NCBI GenBank assembly: GCA_963839165.1
Contig: CAWIUG010000006.1
Span: 451,035 to 515,034, forward strand
Direction of reading: 5' to 3'
Source: DATFVA01 sp963839165
Lineage (GTDB): Bacteria; Bacteroidota; Ignavibacteria; Ignavibacteriales; Ignavibacteriaceae
DNA length: 64,000 bases
Shown here one piece after another: positions 45,247 to 54,437 of the stretch (positions are counted from its first letter, which is position 1; every line of letters starts with the position of its first letter). The position numbers and the translations under genes are program-made. The notes below the pieces were generated by a model. It was not told the DNA's origin, made no database searches, and saw nothing but the letters and a program-made list of their open reading frames with translations.

Positions 45247-48200
45247 TTATTTCATTAAGGTCATCTTTTTAGTGGCCGTAAAATTTTTGCCGTCCTTACC
45301 AGCAGCATTTATTACGTAAAAGTATATGCCGCTCGAAAATGATGACGCATTAAAATTGACTTCATGCCTTCCGGCAGTATATTCCCCGTTAAGAAGTGAT
45401 GCAACCTGCTGACCTAATAAGTTGTATACTTTAATGGAGACCTTAGAATCTGCCGCCAGACTAAATTTAATCCTGGTCGAAGGATTGAACGGATTTGGGT
45501 AATTCTGCAATAAGCTGAATTCAGCGGGTACAGAGTAGTTTACCTCTACCGTTCCGGAATATTCGTAAGCACCGTTAAAATCTACCTGTTTCAGTCTATA
45601 ATAAAGTTTACCTTCCTGAGCGTCTTTATCAATATAAGAGTAAGCTGATTTTTCGGTAGTGGTGCCTCTTCCAGGAACAAACCCTACCTTGGTGAAAGCT
45701 TTATTATCAGAACTCCTTTCTATCTCAAATCCGCGGTTGTTCGTTTCCGTTGCTGTCTGCCAGCTAAGTTGAACATTGTTGTCAGTAACATCCGCAGAAA
45801 GAGAGATTAGTTCGACAGGAATTACCAGATTAAAGAATCCCGTAATCTGGTTCAGCAGATCAGCTTTGGTAGAGGGTGAAGAACCGTCCGTCAGGTAGCC
45901 CAGGGCGTATGAGAAACAGAATGTTCTTTGCCCTGAAGTTCCCTCATTCTCAACCCCCACATTTCCAACACCGCCCTGAACAAACGCAAGCGCCCCGCTG
46001 CTGTTCGGTATATAGAGATCAATGTAGGTATTGTTCGGCTGGGTGGAACCGGTAAAGGTTATCCCCTCAGTCAGCGTTCCGGATTGACCTTGAAGATTCG
46101 TTACCGGGGTGCCTGAGCCAGAACCGTCGCTCGCTGAAGTAAGCCCGAATAAATTAAGCAGAGTAGAATTGCTGCTCTGATCGTATCCAAGAGCGTCACC
46201 GCCTTCAAGATAAACTGCACCACCATTCTGCAGGTAGTTAATTATCACCTGAGCATCAGGGTCTTCAAGAGAAGTATTGTTCCCGCCTCCGAAATTTCCG
46301 AAAGATAAAAAGGCTGCATCATAACCCTGCAGTGAAGAAGGAAGTGTAGGGGATGAGGAATATACAACGTCAAAACCCTGCGACTGCAGATAGTCTCTTA
46401 TAAAGGCGCCGCTGTAGTTGGCACCATTAGCTTCTCCTTCCCATACAAAAACACCACCGTTTACAGAGATATAGCTCTCCTTGATTTCACTGTCGGTATC
46501 GGTACCGTCTGAAACAGTTAGTTTAACGGTATAACTTCCGTTGTCGTTGTATATCCATTCCGGATTCTGATCATATGAATCAACCGTTCCGTCGTTGTCA
46601 AAATCCCATTCCCATGAGGTAACAGGACCATTAATAGAGGTTGAAAGGTCTGTAAACTGAACGGTTAAAGGAGCCTGACCCCCTGTAATGTCTCCAATAA
46701 AATCAGCGGTTACAATAGATTCGACGTAACCTCTGTCCTGGAATACCTGGGTGATTGATGGAATATTCGTTCCTCCGAATAAAGTCTGATCCGCTGTTAA
46801 GAATGCGTATGCGGCATCCTGCTGATTGGATCCGCCGCTTAACATTGAGAGAGCTTCGAGGAAATCACTGTCGGTAGCAGTACGCCCTATGAGATTATAA
46901 ACAGACATCAGGGAAGAAGCCCAGATCTGCCCATCGGTGTGGATCGTTCCGGTTAACCCCTCTGGATAATGGGCCATGTAATTTGTGATTCTTCCTGCCC
47001 AAAAAGGATTATGACCATCCCATATAAAGACCCAGTTATATGAAGGGTCCGAAGAGGTCCAGTATCCTGTGCTTCTAAGGTATGAGGACGCCCAATAGTC
47101 GCCGCAGCCTTCGCTAAGCCCTTCAACCTGTGAAAGGTTTCCGTTGGTCAGCCAGTCGTGTATGCCGTGACCTAATTCATGTGTAACAACTCCAAAATCT
47201 TCTGCATCGTCAACACCTCCGTCTCCGTATGCTATGCTCCCTGTTGAAGGTATATAATGAGAGTTATCGTCTCCGCTAAGACCATGAGGATCGAATCTGA
47301 CTCCTCCAGAATACTGGTACGGTACTAATGCAAAACCAAGCGTTTCGTTTATGTATCTCATCGATTGATCAATATGAAAATAAACGTTAACCGCTTCGAA
47401 ATTATCGCTGTTCCTCGTAAAATGAAAATCGCTGGTTGTATTAGTATGAAATCCTGTATATGGTGCTTCGAAGTCCCTTATTTCCGCATACGGACCTACA
47501 AGTGAATAAACAGACCCGTTGAATGATATATCACGCAGAACTATATCTTCAAGATTGTCGGTAAGTGAATCGGAATCCGCATCGTTATTATCAACGAAAC
47601 CTGAGGAACCGTAGGTCGTTCTTCCGTGAGAAATTGGATCGGGATCAAACACCCATCCGCTGCCGTCTACGGCATTTATACCATTAGGTCCGCCGTCATA
47701 ATAGTATGCATTATCTACGACCTTAATTATCTCACCTGTATGAGCATCAACCAGCACTTCCCAATCGCCTGTAATACCTTCGGAAGGTACTATATTTATT
47801 TTCTGAACCGGGATAAACTGGCCCTTCCTATAATAAATAATGGTTTCTTTATTTTGATAGTTTATGTTCCTGGAAACACCAAGATAGTTTTTTGCCATTG
47901 TCAAAGCGTCATCTGCAGAAATCTTCAGGTCTGCCAGGTTGACTGCGTTTTTTGTACCGTACTGAACCTTGTATCCGCTTGAAATGAACACAACTCTGTT
48001 ATCTTTGCTGATGGTAACGTTAATGTCTGACCTGTCAACAGGAAGCTCTCCAATATACTGTGTGAAATGCACATGATACCCTCCGGGTGTTTCCCTTATC
48101 CCTGAGTATCTCAGATCATTAAGGTCCGATTGTAAATGCAGCATAGCATAATTTTCCTGTAAAAATTGTCTGGCCATTTTTTCAGGAGAATCAGGATTAA

Positions 48201-48399
48201 CTTTATAATTGAGCTGGTAAACTGTAACAGGTACTCCGTTCACCGCGTTTACCCTCATATTATGCAGGGTAATAAATTGTTCAGATTCATCCGGGGTTAT
48301 TTCTATTCCCCTGCCCGGCTGCTGCTTCTGAGCTAAGAGGCTATCCGGCATTGCAAGGAATGATAATGAGAGCAGAATAATAATGTAAATGTTTTTCAA
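45247..48399 (-). CDS. Secreted M4/M36-like zinc metallopeptidase with PKD and T9SS domains
   Basis: 1050 residues. Domains in order: signal peptide; FTP/PepSY-type propeptide (about 40-220, ending EVLVDAHTGEIIKV); a gluzincin core with THELGHGIHDWL (HExxH, about residue 408) and EGLSEGCGDYW supplying the third zinc ligand; a PKD domain (GDITGGQAPLTVQFTDLS, WEWDFDNDGTVDS, about 605-690); a ThuA-like segment; and a T9SS type A domain (QNYPNPFNPSTRI). The motif after HExxH reads ExxxE, where M4/M36 enzymes usually have ExxxD. The start codon is TTG after AGGGTGAG. It is probably an extracellular protein-degrading enzyme. Confidence 0.88.
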   Translation of the reverse strand: MKNIYIIILLSLSFLAMPDSLLAQKQQPGRGIEITPDESEQFITLHNMRVNAVNGVPVTVYQLNYKVNPDSPEKMARQFLQENYAMLHLQSDLNDLRYSGIRETPGGYHVHFTQYIGELPVDRSDINVTISKDNRVVFISSGYKVQYGTKNAVNLADLKISADDALTMAKNYLGVSRNINYQNKETIIYYRKGQFIPVQKINIVPSEGITGDWEVLVDAHTGEIIKVVDNAYYYDGGPNGINAVDGSGWVFDPDPISHGRTTYGSSGFVDNNDADSDSLTDNLEDIVLRDISFNGSVYSLVGPYAEIRDFEAPYTGFHTNTTSDFHFTRNSDNFEAVNVYFHIDQSMRYINETLGFALVPYQYSGGVRFDPHGLSGDDNSHYIPSTGSIAYGDGGVDDAEDFGVVTHELGHGIHDWLTNGNLSQVEGLSEGCGDYWASSYLRSTGYWTSSDPSYNWVFIWDGHNPFWAGRITNYMAHYPEGLTGTIHTDGQIWASSLMSVYNLIGRTATDSDFLEALSMLSGGSNQQDAAYAFLTADQTLFGGTNIPSITQVFQDRGYVESIVTADFIGDITGGQAPLTVQFTDLSTSINGPVTSWEWDFDNDGTVDSYDQNPEWIYNDNGSYTVKLTVSDGTDTDSEIKESYISVNGGVFVWEGEANGANYSGAFIRDYLQSQGFDVVYSSSPTLPSSLQGYDAAFLSFGNFGGGNNTSLEDPDAQVIINYLQNGGAVYLEGGDALGYDQSSNSTLLNLFGLTSASDGSGSGTPVTNLQGQSGTLTEGITFTGSTQPNNTYIDLYIPNSSGALAFVQGGVGNVGVENEGTSGQRTFCFSYALGYLTDGSSPSTKADLLNQITGFFNLVIPVELISLSADVTDNNVQLSWQTATETNNRGFEIERSSDNKAFTKVGFVPGRGTTTEKSAYSYIDKDAQEGKLYYRLKQVDFNGAYEYSGTVEVNYSVPAEFSLLQNYPNPFNPSTRIKFSLAADSKVSIKVYNLLGQQVASLLNGEYTAGRHEVNFNASSFSSGIYFYVINAAGKDGKNFTATKKMTLMK

Positions 48400-48577
48400 G
48401 GCTCACCCTTCCAAAAAAATTTATAGTAGATAGAATTTATGATCAGTAAGCGGAATGTGACTGGTTTTCCGGCTAGTTTTTCTGACCGGTAGTGAAATTA
48501 CTAAGGATATGGAAAAGAGTAAAGCTTTATTTATAGTTATCCGTTGTAGTTTTCATGGTCTTTTGTTTTTATAAGTG

Positions 48578-49654
48578 TTAATCGAAGATTTTATCGAAGA
48601 AATTATCTCCCCTCCTAATAGAATTCCAGTATTCTCTGTACTCTTTTTGGGGTACTATTGTTACGGGTCCCTCATAAATTCCACCATCCTTGAACCCGTC
48701 ATATACTCTTACAGCTATAAGGTTATTCTCTCCGTATCTAAAGCTATCTTCAGGAAGATAATAACTTCTCAGTTTCTGATAGTTATCGCCCATATCCCTG
48801 ACGTCAAGATTTCCGGTTGAACCCACAAGCTTTCCATTAATATATACTTCATCAATATCATCAATCTTTCCCATTACAAGAATAAGTTTCTCTTCCCGGT
48901 ATTTCTCGGGAACGAACACCGTTTTACGATACCACGCAAATCCATCGTAATCAGGAAACCCCTGGTTTTCCCAGTAGCCTGGAACAATCAGGTCAGTCCA
49001 ATCGTTGTCATTGAAATTAACGTCCTTCCATTTACTGCTATCCCCGGTCTTAAATTTCCAGCTGCCAACAAGGTTAATTCCGTTATCCATAGAATATTCC
49101 GGTATGTAAAAACCAATATTACCCCTCAATATGCCGCCTTCCAGCTCATCATCATAAACCCTGACCGCAATAGTATTCTGCCCGTCGTACTTAATCAGCG
49201 ATGAAGGGACGGGATATCTTCTGTCAACATTATATGCGGTTTCATAATCTGGAGGAAATGATCCGGAATAGCCAACTATTTTTCCGTTGATGAATACCTG
49301 ATCTACATCGTCTACAAATCCAAGGAAAAGGTAGATTACATCATTTTTATACCTGGCCGGTATGCTGAAAGTATTCCTGTACCAGGCATAACCGTCGTAC
49401 CCGTGAAAGCCCTGGTTTTCCCACGAGGAAGGAACTTCTATCCTTTCCCAGCTGCCGTCAGCAATATTTTCATCAGCCCATTTCAGGTTATCGCCGACAG
49501 AAAATTTCCAGACTCCCGTAAGATCAACAACCTGCTTCCACTCCGACTCCCGATTTACAGGATTTTCTGTACCTTCAAGCCGGCAGCCTCCTAAAGTCAG
49601 CAGCGATATTGCCCAAACAGCTCCAATAATTATTTTAATCGACCCGGTATTCAT
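48578..49654 (-). CDS. Lipoprotein of two tandem GH2-type beta-sandwich domains
   Basis: 358 residues. The signal peptide has lipobox TLGGC near residue 24. Two homologous sugar-binding jelly-roll domains follow. Both show the order LxGxWKF-GD, W...VP..WENQGF-YDG-AWYR, VDD(I)DEVYINGK-VG-(S)G and N-IAVRVYD-GGI-G. This resembles the N-terminal domain of beta-galactosidases, but no catalytic barrel is present, so a binding role is more likely than hydrolysis. It sits 6 bp after the HEAT-like gene on the same strand. Confidence 0.8.
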   Translation of the reverse strand: MNTGSIKIIIGAVWAISLLTLGGCRLEGTENPVNRESEWKQVVDLTGVWKFSVGDNLKWADENIADGSWERIEVPSSWENQGFHGYDGYAWYRNTFSIPARYKNDVIYLFLGFVDDVDQVFINGKIVGYSGSFPPDYETAYNVDRRYPVPSSLIKYDGQNTIAVRVYDDELEGGILRGNIGFYIPEYSMDNGINLVGSWKFKTGDSSKWKDVNFNDNDWTDLIVPGYWENQGFPDYDGFAWYRKTVFVPEKYREEKLILVMGKIDDIDEVYINGKLVGSTGNLDVRDMGDNYQKLRSYYLPEDSFRYGENNLIAVRVYDGFKDGGIYEGPVTIVPQKEYREYWNSIRRGDNFFDKIFD

Positions 49655-49660
49655 ATTTTA

Positions 49661-50053
49661 TTATTCGTTGATGTCTGCAAATTGCCTGTATATAACAGTA
49701 CTCATCCTTCTAACTTCTTCATTTTTCTCCCTTGATGACAGTTTTTTCACGGCTTCCATTCCTTCGGGGTTGCCTATATTATATAGTGATAAGGCAATCA
49801 ATACCCTGGTAGAAGGAATCGGCTCTTTTTCAAGCTGATCAATGAGGGTTTCTACAGACTCATCTATCTTGTATAGTCCTGCCATGTAAATGGAACTTTT
49901 TCGTAAGCCGGGATTATCCGATTGTATCCCCTGTTTTAAAGATTCAAGAGAATATTCATTTATATTTTTGTAATTACTGCTCTGGGCCTGAAGCCCGGTG
50001 CTGGCGCTTATCAGAACGGCCAGAAGAACTGCCAATGTTGTAACTGATTTCAT
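49661..50053 (-). CDS. Small secreted HEAT-repeat-like protein
   Basis: 130 residues. The signal peptide ends near LQAQS. About three alpha-helical HEAT-like units follow (LKQGIQSDNPGLRKSSIYMAG, VETLIDQLEKEPIPSTRVLIA, GMEAVKKLSSREKNEEVRRMS). The role is unknown; the fold suggests protein-protein contacts in the periplasm. AAAGGAG precedes the ATG. Probably co-transcribed with the GH2-like lipoprotein gene 6 bp downstream. Confidence 0.75.
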   Translation of the reverse strand: MKSVTTLAVLLAVLISASTGLQAQSSNYKNINEYSLESLKQGIQSDNPGLRKSSIYMAGLYKIDESVETLIDQLEKEPIPSTRVLIALSLYNIGNPEGMEAVKKLSSREKNEEVRRMSTVIYRQFADINE

Positions 50054-50226
50054 CTTATATCTCCTTTACATTTAAGTGTGAGTTATTTTATCTAACTTCC
50101 ACTGTCAATCTAAAGGATCAATATGTATCAGGTGTCATTCCACAGTAAAGCAATGTAATTAATTGTCATGGCCCCGAAAAATAACCAAATTACAGGTAAT
50201 AACTTTACACCGAAGTACAAATCTTT

Positions 50227-50784
50227 TTATTCATCAGTTATACTTATATCATTCCAGGCCCCAAGGTAATCACCCAGGTTTGCCTTTATCATTCCCCGGT
50301 TCCTGTATGCCGGCTTATACCCCGGATCAAGCCTTATGGCTTCATTAAAATCAGATATAGCATCACCATAATCACCAAGGTCGGATCTTACCCTGCCCCG
50401 GTAATAAAAAGCTTCACAGCATGATGAATTCAATTCAATGGCGCGGCATAATAAATCATAGGCTTCACGGTAACGGCACTTTTTATATTCGCCAATTCCT
50501 TCATTCAGAAATTTCAGCGCGGCTCCCCTGTCTATTTCAACTGATTTCTTAAAATCTTCAGAAGCCCCTATATAATCTCCGAGGTCTGCCTTAATCGTAG
50601 CCCTGTTGTAATAGGCAAGAGCATCTTCAGGATCTTGCTGTATCGCCTTTGAATAGTGTTTGATCGCTTCTCTGAGCTCTCCCTGGTCGGCTTTTGCCGT
50701 CCCCTCAAGGTTATAGAAAGATATTTTTCCGGGATTTTTCCCTCTGTAAATTCTGAAATCCCTCATACTTCCGCTGTGTTCCAT
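50227..50784 (-). CDS. TPR-repeat protein
   Basis: 185 residues with about four to five TPR units: residues about 20-53, 54-88, 90-122, 123-157 and a last partial unit. Each has the W/G-Y-A-F-A-P type spacing, for example ALAYYNRATIKADLGDYIGASEDFKKSVEID and EAFYYRGRVRSDLGDYGDAISDFNEAIRLDP. No signal peptide, so cytoplasmic. It resembles the next upstream TPR protein closely and probably arose by tandem duplication. Confidence 0.8.
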   Translation of the reverse strand: MEHSGSMRDFRIYRGKNPGKISFYNLEGTAKADQGELREAIKHYSKAIQQDPEDALAYYNRATIKADLGDYIGASEDFKKSVEIDRGAALKFLNEGIGEYKKCRYREAYDLLCRAIELNSSCCEAFYYRGRVRSDLGDYGDAISDFNEAIRLDPGYKPAYRNRGMIKANLGDYLGAWNDISITDE

Positions 50785-50955
50785 ACTCGCCTCTTCTTTA
50801 TTTTATATTATCAAATAACCGGAGGGTCTTTATAGGATTTTCAGGCGCGAATTTGATTACGATTCTTAAAGAAGGTACATTTTAGGGCTGAAAGAAATGT
50901 CAGAGTATGGTAATTAATTGTAAAAAGTTGTCATGAAAGCTTAGAGAAAATTCGG

Positions 50956-51345
50956 TCAGGAGAATTTTAAGTCCTTATTTAATTTAATTGCCGTACTAAA
51001 GTCCTCCATTGCTGCTGAATAGTCGCCCAGGTCAATTTTTATCTTTCCTCTCTGGTAGTAAGCTTCAGCAAAACGCCAGTCAAGAGCTATTGCCTTATTA
51101 AATAATAACGACGCCTCACTAAGGTTTCCTTTTTTATATTTATTTAACCCCAGATCAAAGAATTCGCGAGCTTCACGCATTTCAAGTTCAATGGATTTCT
51201 TGAAATCCTGACTTGCACCGGCAAGATCCCCCAGCTCAGCTTTTAATGTAGCTCTTTTATAATAAGCCATTGGATCTAATGGATTATTTTCAATTTCTCT
51301 TGTAAACTTTTCAAGCTCTGCTTCACTATGTCTATGAACCTGCAT
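50956..51345 (-). CDS. TPR-repeat protein, paralogue of its neighbour
   Basis: 129 residues with three TPR units. The phrase AYYKRATLKAELGDLAGASQDFKKSIELE parallels the neighbour's AYYNRATIKADLGDYIGASEDFKKSVEID, showing recent common origin. The ATG at 51345 follows GAGG by 6 bp and is preferred over one at 51357. It is cytoplasmic by sequence. Function unknown. Confidence 0.78.
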   Translation of the reverse strand: MQVHRHSEAELEKFTREIENNPLDPMAYYKRATLKAELGDLAGASQDFKKSIELEMREAREFFDLGLNKYKKGNLSEASLLFNKAIALDWRFAEAYYQRGKIKIDLGDYSAAMEDFSTAIKLNKDLKFS

Positions 51346-51476
51346 GGATTTCCTCATACGTAAATCTTGTTAAAGGTAAACTTCCAAAAATGGAAATTTC
51401 TGCAGGTAATTAAGACAAATACTGTATAAAAGTATATAACCTTAATCACAGAGAAAAAGGGGGAAATATTCGGCTA

Positions 51477-52157
51477 TTAAGCAATAAGTTTATATCCGAT
51501 TCCGTGTACTGTAATGATAATTTGCGGGTGATTTGGGTCTTTTTCGGTTTTTTGCCTGAGTTTAACAATAAAATTATCAATAGTACGGGTGGTTGGACTT
51601 CCTTCATAACCCCAGATCTTTTCAAGCAGATCGTCACGGCTTACTGTTCTGTTCCGGTGTTTCCATAAATAATTCAGTATTTCAAACTCTTTATGCGACA
51701 TTTGGACTGATTTCTCATTTTCCAATGCAGTGTAGTTCTGAAAATTTACATCGATCCTGCCTATCTGTATTCTGCTGTCGTCTGTTTTCAGGTTTTCTCC
51801 CCTCCTTAATACTGCCTTTATTCGTGCAAGGAGTTCACGCAGACTAAAAGGTTTTGTTATATAATCATCAGCCCCAAGCTCAAGTCCCAGAACTTTGTCT
51901 ATTTCCTGATCCTTTGCTGTAAGCAGAATAATCGGAGTTTCAATTCCTCTCTTCCTTACTGCCTTGCAGACATCAAAACCTGACATTTTGGGCATCATCA
52001 CATCCAGGAGTACCAGATCATACCGGTTATCCAGAATCTTTGCTATTCCGGCTTCACCGTCGGGAGCGAAATCAACCTCATATCCTTCAAACTCGAGGTT
52101 GTCTTTTAATCCCAGCCTCATGTTGGGTTCATCTTCTACAATAAGAATATTGGGCAT
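51477..52157 (-). CDS. OmpR/PhoB-family response regulator (orphan)
   Basis: 226 residues. The receiver domain has E8/D9, D52 (LLDVMMPKMSG), LLTAKD and YITKPF. The winged-helix output domain includes MSHKEFEILNYLW, KIWGYEGSPTTRTIDNFIVKLR and ends GIGYKLIA. No histidine kinase gene is adjacent; neighbours are TPR genes and a membrane protein. There is no ribosome-binding site; an 11-bp hairpin ends one base before the ATG. Confidence 0.92.
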   Translation of the reverse strand: MPNILIVEDEPNMRLGLKDNLEFEGYEVDFAPDGEAGIAKILDNRYDLVLLDVMMPKMSGFDVCKAVRKRGIETPIILLTAKDQEIDKVLGLELGADDYITKPFSLRELLARIKAVLRRGENLKTDDSRIQIGRIDVNFQNYTALENEKSVQMSHKEFEILNYLWKHRNRTVSRDDLLEKIWGYEGSPTTRTIDNFIVKLRQKTEKDPNHPQIIITVHGIGYKLIA

Positions 52158-52158
52158 A

Positions 52159-52189
52159 CCGGTATCAAATATTTAATTTTTGATACCGG
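52159..52189 (-). promoter_or_regulatory. Hairpin abutting the response regulator start codon
   Basis: An 11-bp perfect stem (52159-52169 with 52179-52189) with a 9-nt loop lies 16 bp after the stop of the upstream membrane-protein gene and ends one base before the regulator ATG. It lacks a T tract, so it looks more like a leader structure or dyad operator than a terminator. Confidence 0.55.
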
Positions 52190-52205
52190 CAAATTCCTAA
52201 ATTGT

Positions 52206-52766
52206 TCAGGCAGATTCAAGTTCTTTAATATCAGCCTTCATCCTGAGAGGCAGATCGAGCAGAAATCCAACTGCAATTGCGGCTGCTAATATTACAATGC
52301 TCCCTATCCAGCCAGGTTTTGTAGTCATCATAAAAATAATTCCGAGAGCTATTGTTATTTTCAGCTTGTAGGTTGTCATCAGGAAGGGGTCGGCGATTAC
52401 CTTTTTAACTTCTAAAGGAATTGACTGTGTGGTGTTGTTAATCAGGGAGGCAATCGACATAGCAATTTTTTTTCCCTTTGTGCTGCCGTAACCTGAAAGC
52501 GCAATAAGGAGAATAAGTCCGGTTAATACCCATGAATTCCATCCCCATGAAAGGATCACCAGGTATATACCTGTAAGGAAGAGAGAGACGGCAGAATAAC
52601 CAAAAACTATACGTAGTATCCTCATAGCTCCCAGCCAGGGAACAGCCTCCTGTGGTGAAGAAGAATTCTTCAGGCTTTTAAAAACAATACCTTCAATACC
52701 GAGTCCCGCGAACATTGCCAATGCCCCTGTAATATGAACGTACAGGGCAATGAGATATAGATTCAT
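52206..52766 (-). CDS. Integral membrane protein, unknown function (DUF2269-like)
   Basis: 186 residues with about five hydrophobic helices: residues 5-25, 50-72, 76-95, 130-146 and 150-170. The opening LYVHITGALAMFAGLGIEG resembles small DUF2269-like membrane proteins with a conserved His in the first helix. GGAG 9 bp before the ATG supports the start. The orphan response regulator lies 48 bp downstream on the same strand. Confidence 0.7.
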   Translation of the reverse strand: MNLYLIALYVHITGALAMFAGLGIEGIVFKSLKNSSSPQEAVPWLGAMRILRIVFGYSAVSLFLTGIYLVILSWGWNSWVLTGLILLIALSGYGSTKGKKIAMSIASLINNTTQSIPLEVKKVIADPFLMTTYKLKITIALGIIFMMTTKPGWIGSIVILAAAIAVGFLLDLPLRMKADIKELESA

Positions 52767-53168
52767 TGTACATTACTCCAATTAATTTATGGGGAACCGA
52801 TTTGGTGAAACCGGTGTTAATTAATTATTAAAGAATTTTATCAGGATAGTATCTTGAAGGCGAAATTACATACTTCCTAAAGGAAAACAAGGAAAAACTT
52901 TATCGTTGTGTTAAAAAGCATAATAAACGGCAATTATTGAGGATGATCGAATAATATTTTTATTGCTTCAATTATTAAATTCACTTATGTTAAAATCAGG
53001 ATCAGAAGATGATTGCAAATATTTCTCTGTTGTGTCAGCAGCACATCCTTCGGATTATCATCCCCTGGATTTCATAAATCTTGCGCTTCGGCAAATGTTA
53101 AAAGAAATGTATTAAATCTTTGTTAGAACTTTTTAAATTAATAAACGAGTTATAATAATTTTTAAACC
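52767..53168. other. 402-bp divergent intergenic region
   Basis: This separates the divergent membrane-protein and anti-sigma-like genes, so it must hold both promoters. Apart from a possible 42-codon gene (52986-53114) I see only AT-rich sequence. Confidence 0.5.
52986..53114 (+). CDS. Possible small protein of 42 residues
   Basis: ATG to TAA, beginning MLKSGSEDDCKYFSVVS and ending LALRQMLKEMY. The amino-acid composition looks protein-like, and the gene ends 54 bp before the anti-sigma-like gene on the same strand. There is no ribosome-binding site and no known family, so it may be a chance open frame. Confidence 0.25.
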
Positions 53169-54332
53169 ATGAAATGCAGAGAAGTTAAATACTACCTTGA
53201 TGACTATATGGGCGGGAAATTAATTAATGAGATGAGGAAGGAAATATCCCTTCATCTTAAGACCTGCCATTCCTGCAGGAAAAAAGCAAGAGATTTAAGA
53301 ATGACGCTTAGATCATCAGGTACTATCCATGAAGAGATTCGCCATGGAGAAGGTTTTTGGGAAACTGTTTCTGATACTAACCAGTTTGACCCCGATTATA
53401 ATCTTCCTGTCATTCTTTATTCCCCTTTAAGAAGGAAGGATAATCCCGGAAGCAGAGTAAAGTTAAGACACAGGATTCTCAGATCACGATTGATTGCGGT
53501 GGGGGCACCGATAAGTGCAATTCTCTTAGCAATACTGATTTCGGCCTTATACTTCTACAGAACAAATCCTTCCTACTGGGAAGTTGAAAGTCTGAAGGGT
53601 ACTCCTGTGGCAGGTAATGAAAAAATTGATGGTACGGGAAATCTTCCGGTAGGACAGTGGCTGAAAACTGATCCGAATTCCAGTGCCAGACTGCAGGCAG
53701 GACTTGCGGGAGAGGTTGATGTTAATCCTGGCAGCGCAGTAAAACTTCTTGACACCAGAGAACCAGATTATAAACTTTACCTGAAATTTGGAAAAATAAG
53801 AGCATATACTCCCGGTTCACCTAAAATGCTTTCTGTTGTCACTCCTTCAGCTACTTCGTTAGATCTCGGCAGCAATTATTCGGTGGAAGTAGCAAAAGAC
53901 GGCAGCTCTTCCTTCAGCGTAGCCTCGGGAAGTATCATTATAAATTCCGGTGGAGAGAATGAAATTGTGCCGGCAGGTGTGGTATGTGAAACGGTTAAAA
54001 ATATGGAACCCGGAACTCCTTACCGACAAAATGCTGATACGGAATTTAAGGAGGCGTTGTCGAAACTGGATTTTGGGCAAGGCACAAGTGAAGATCTTGA
54101 AACTCTTCTTGATAACGCAAACCATCAGGATGCCCTTAGTTTGTGGTATCTTCTCCGTGATGCACAACCCGCAGAAGTAAAACCGATTTATAACAGGCTG
54201 GCTGAATTTGTAAAACCACCCGAGGGGGTTACCTTCGAAGGAATTAAGATGGGGGACAATAATATGCTCCTTAAGTGGTGGGATAAGCTGGGTTACGGCA
54301 GTAAATCGCTGTGGAATTCCATTCAGGGATAA
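53169..54332 (+). CDS. Anti-sigma-like membrane protein with zinc-finger and FecR-like domains
   Basis: 387 residues. The N-terminus has a zinc-binding anti-sigma pattern, HLKTCHSCRKKARD (H-x3-C-x2-C, residues about 28-45). One transmembrane helix lies near residues 115-135. A periplasmic FecR-like beta region follows (EVESLKGTPVAGNEKI, PVGQWLKTDPNSSARLQ, GEVDVNPGSAVKLL, YLKFGKIRAYTPG, about 140-260), then a helical tail. Such proteins hold an ECF sigma factor until a signal arrives, but no sigma factor gene is adjacent. No ribosome-binding site is seen. Confidence 0.78.
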   Translation: MKCREVKYYLDDYMGGKLINEMRKEISLHLKTCHSCRKKARDLRMTLRSSGTIHEEIRHGEGFWETVSDTNQFDPDYNLPVILYSPLRRKDNPGSRVKLRHRILRSRLIAVGAPISAILLAILISALYFYRTNPSYWEVESLKGTPVAGNEKIDGTGNLPVGQWLKTDPNSSARLQAGLAGEVDVNPGSAVKLLDTREPDYKLYLKFGKIRAYTPGSPKMLSVVTPSATSLDLGSNYSVEVAKDGSSSFSVASGSIIINSGGENEIVPAGVVCETVKNMEPGTPYRQNADTEFKEALSKLDFGQGTSEDLETLLDNANHQDALSLWYLLRDAQPAEVKPIYNRLAEFVKPPEGVTFEGIKMGDNNMLLKWWDKLGYGSKSLWNSIQG

Positions 54333-54437
54333 GCATTCCTTATTTTTTTCTTTATTCTTCCCGAATAATTAGCTACATTCTTCAAAGATGAATTAATGCT
54401 TATTAATTTCATATCAATTTATTTGCGGGGAGGAAAT

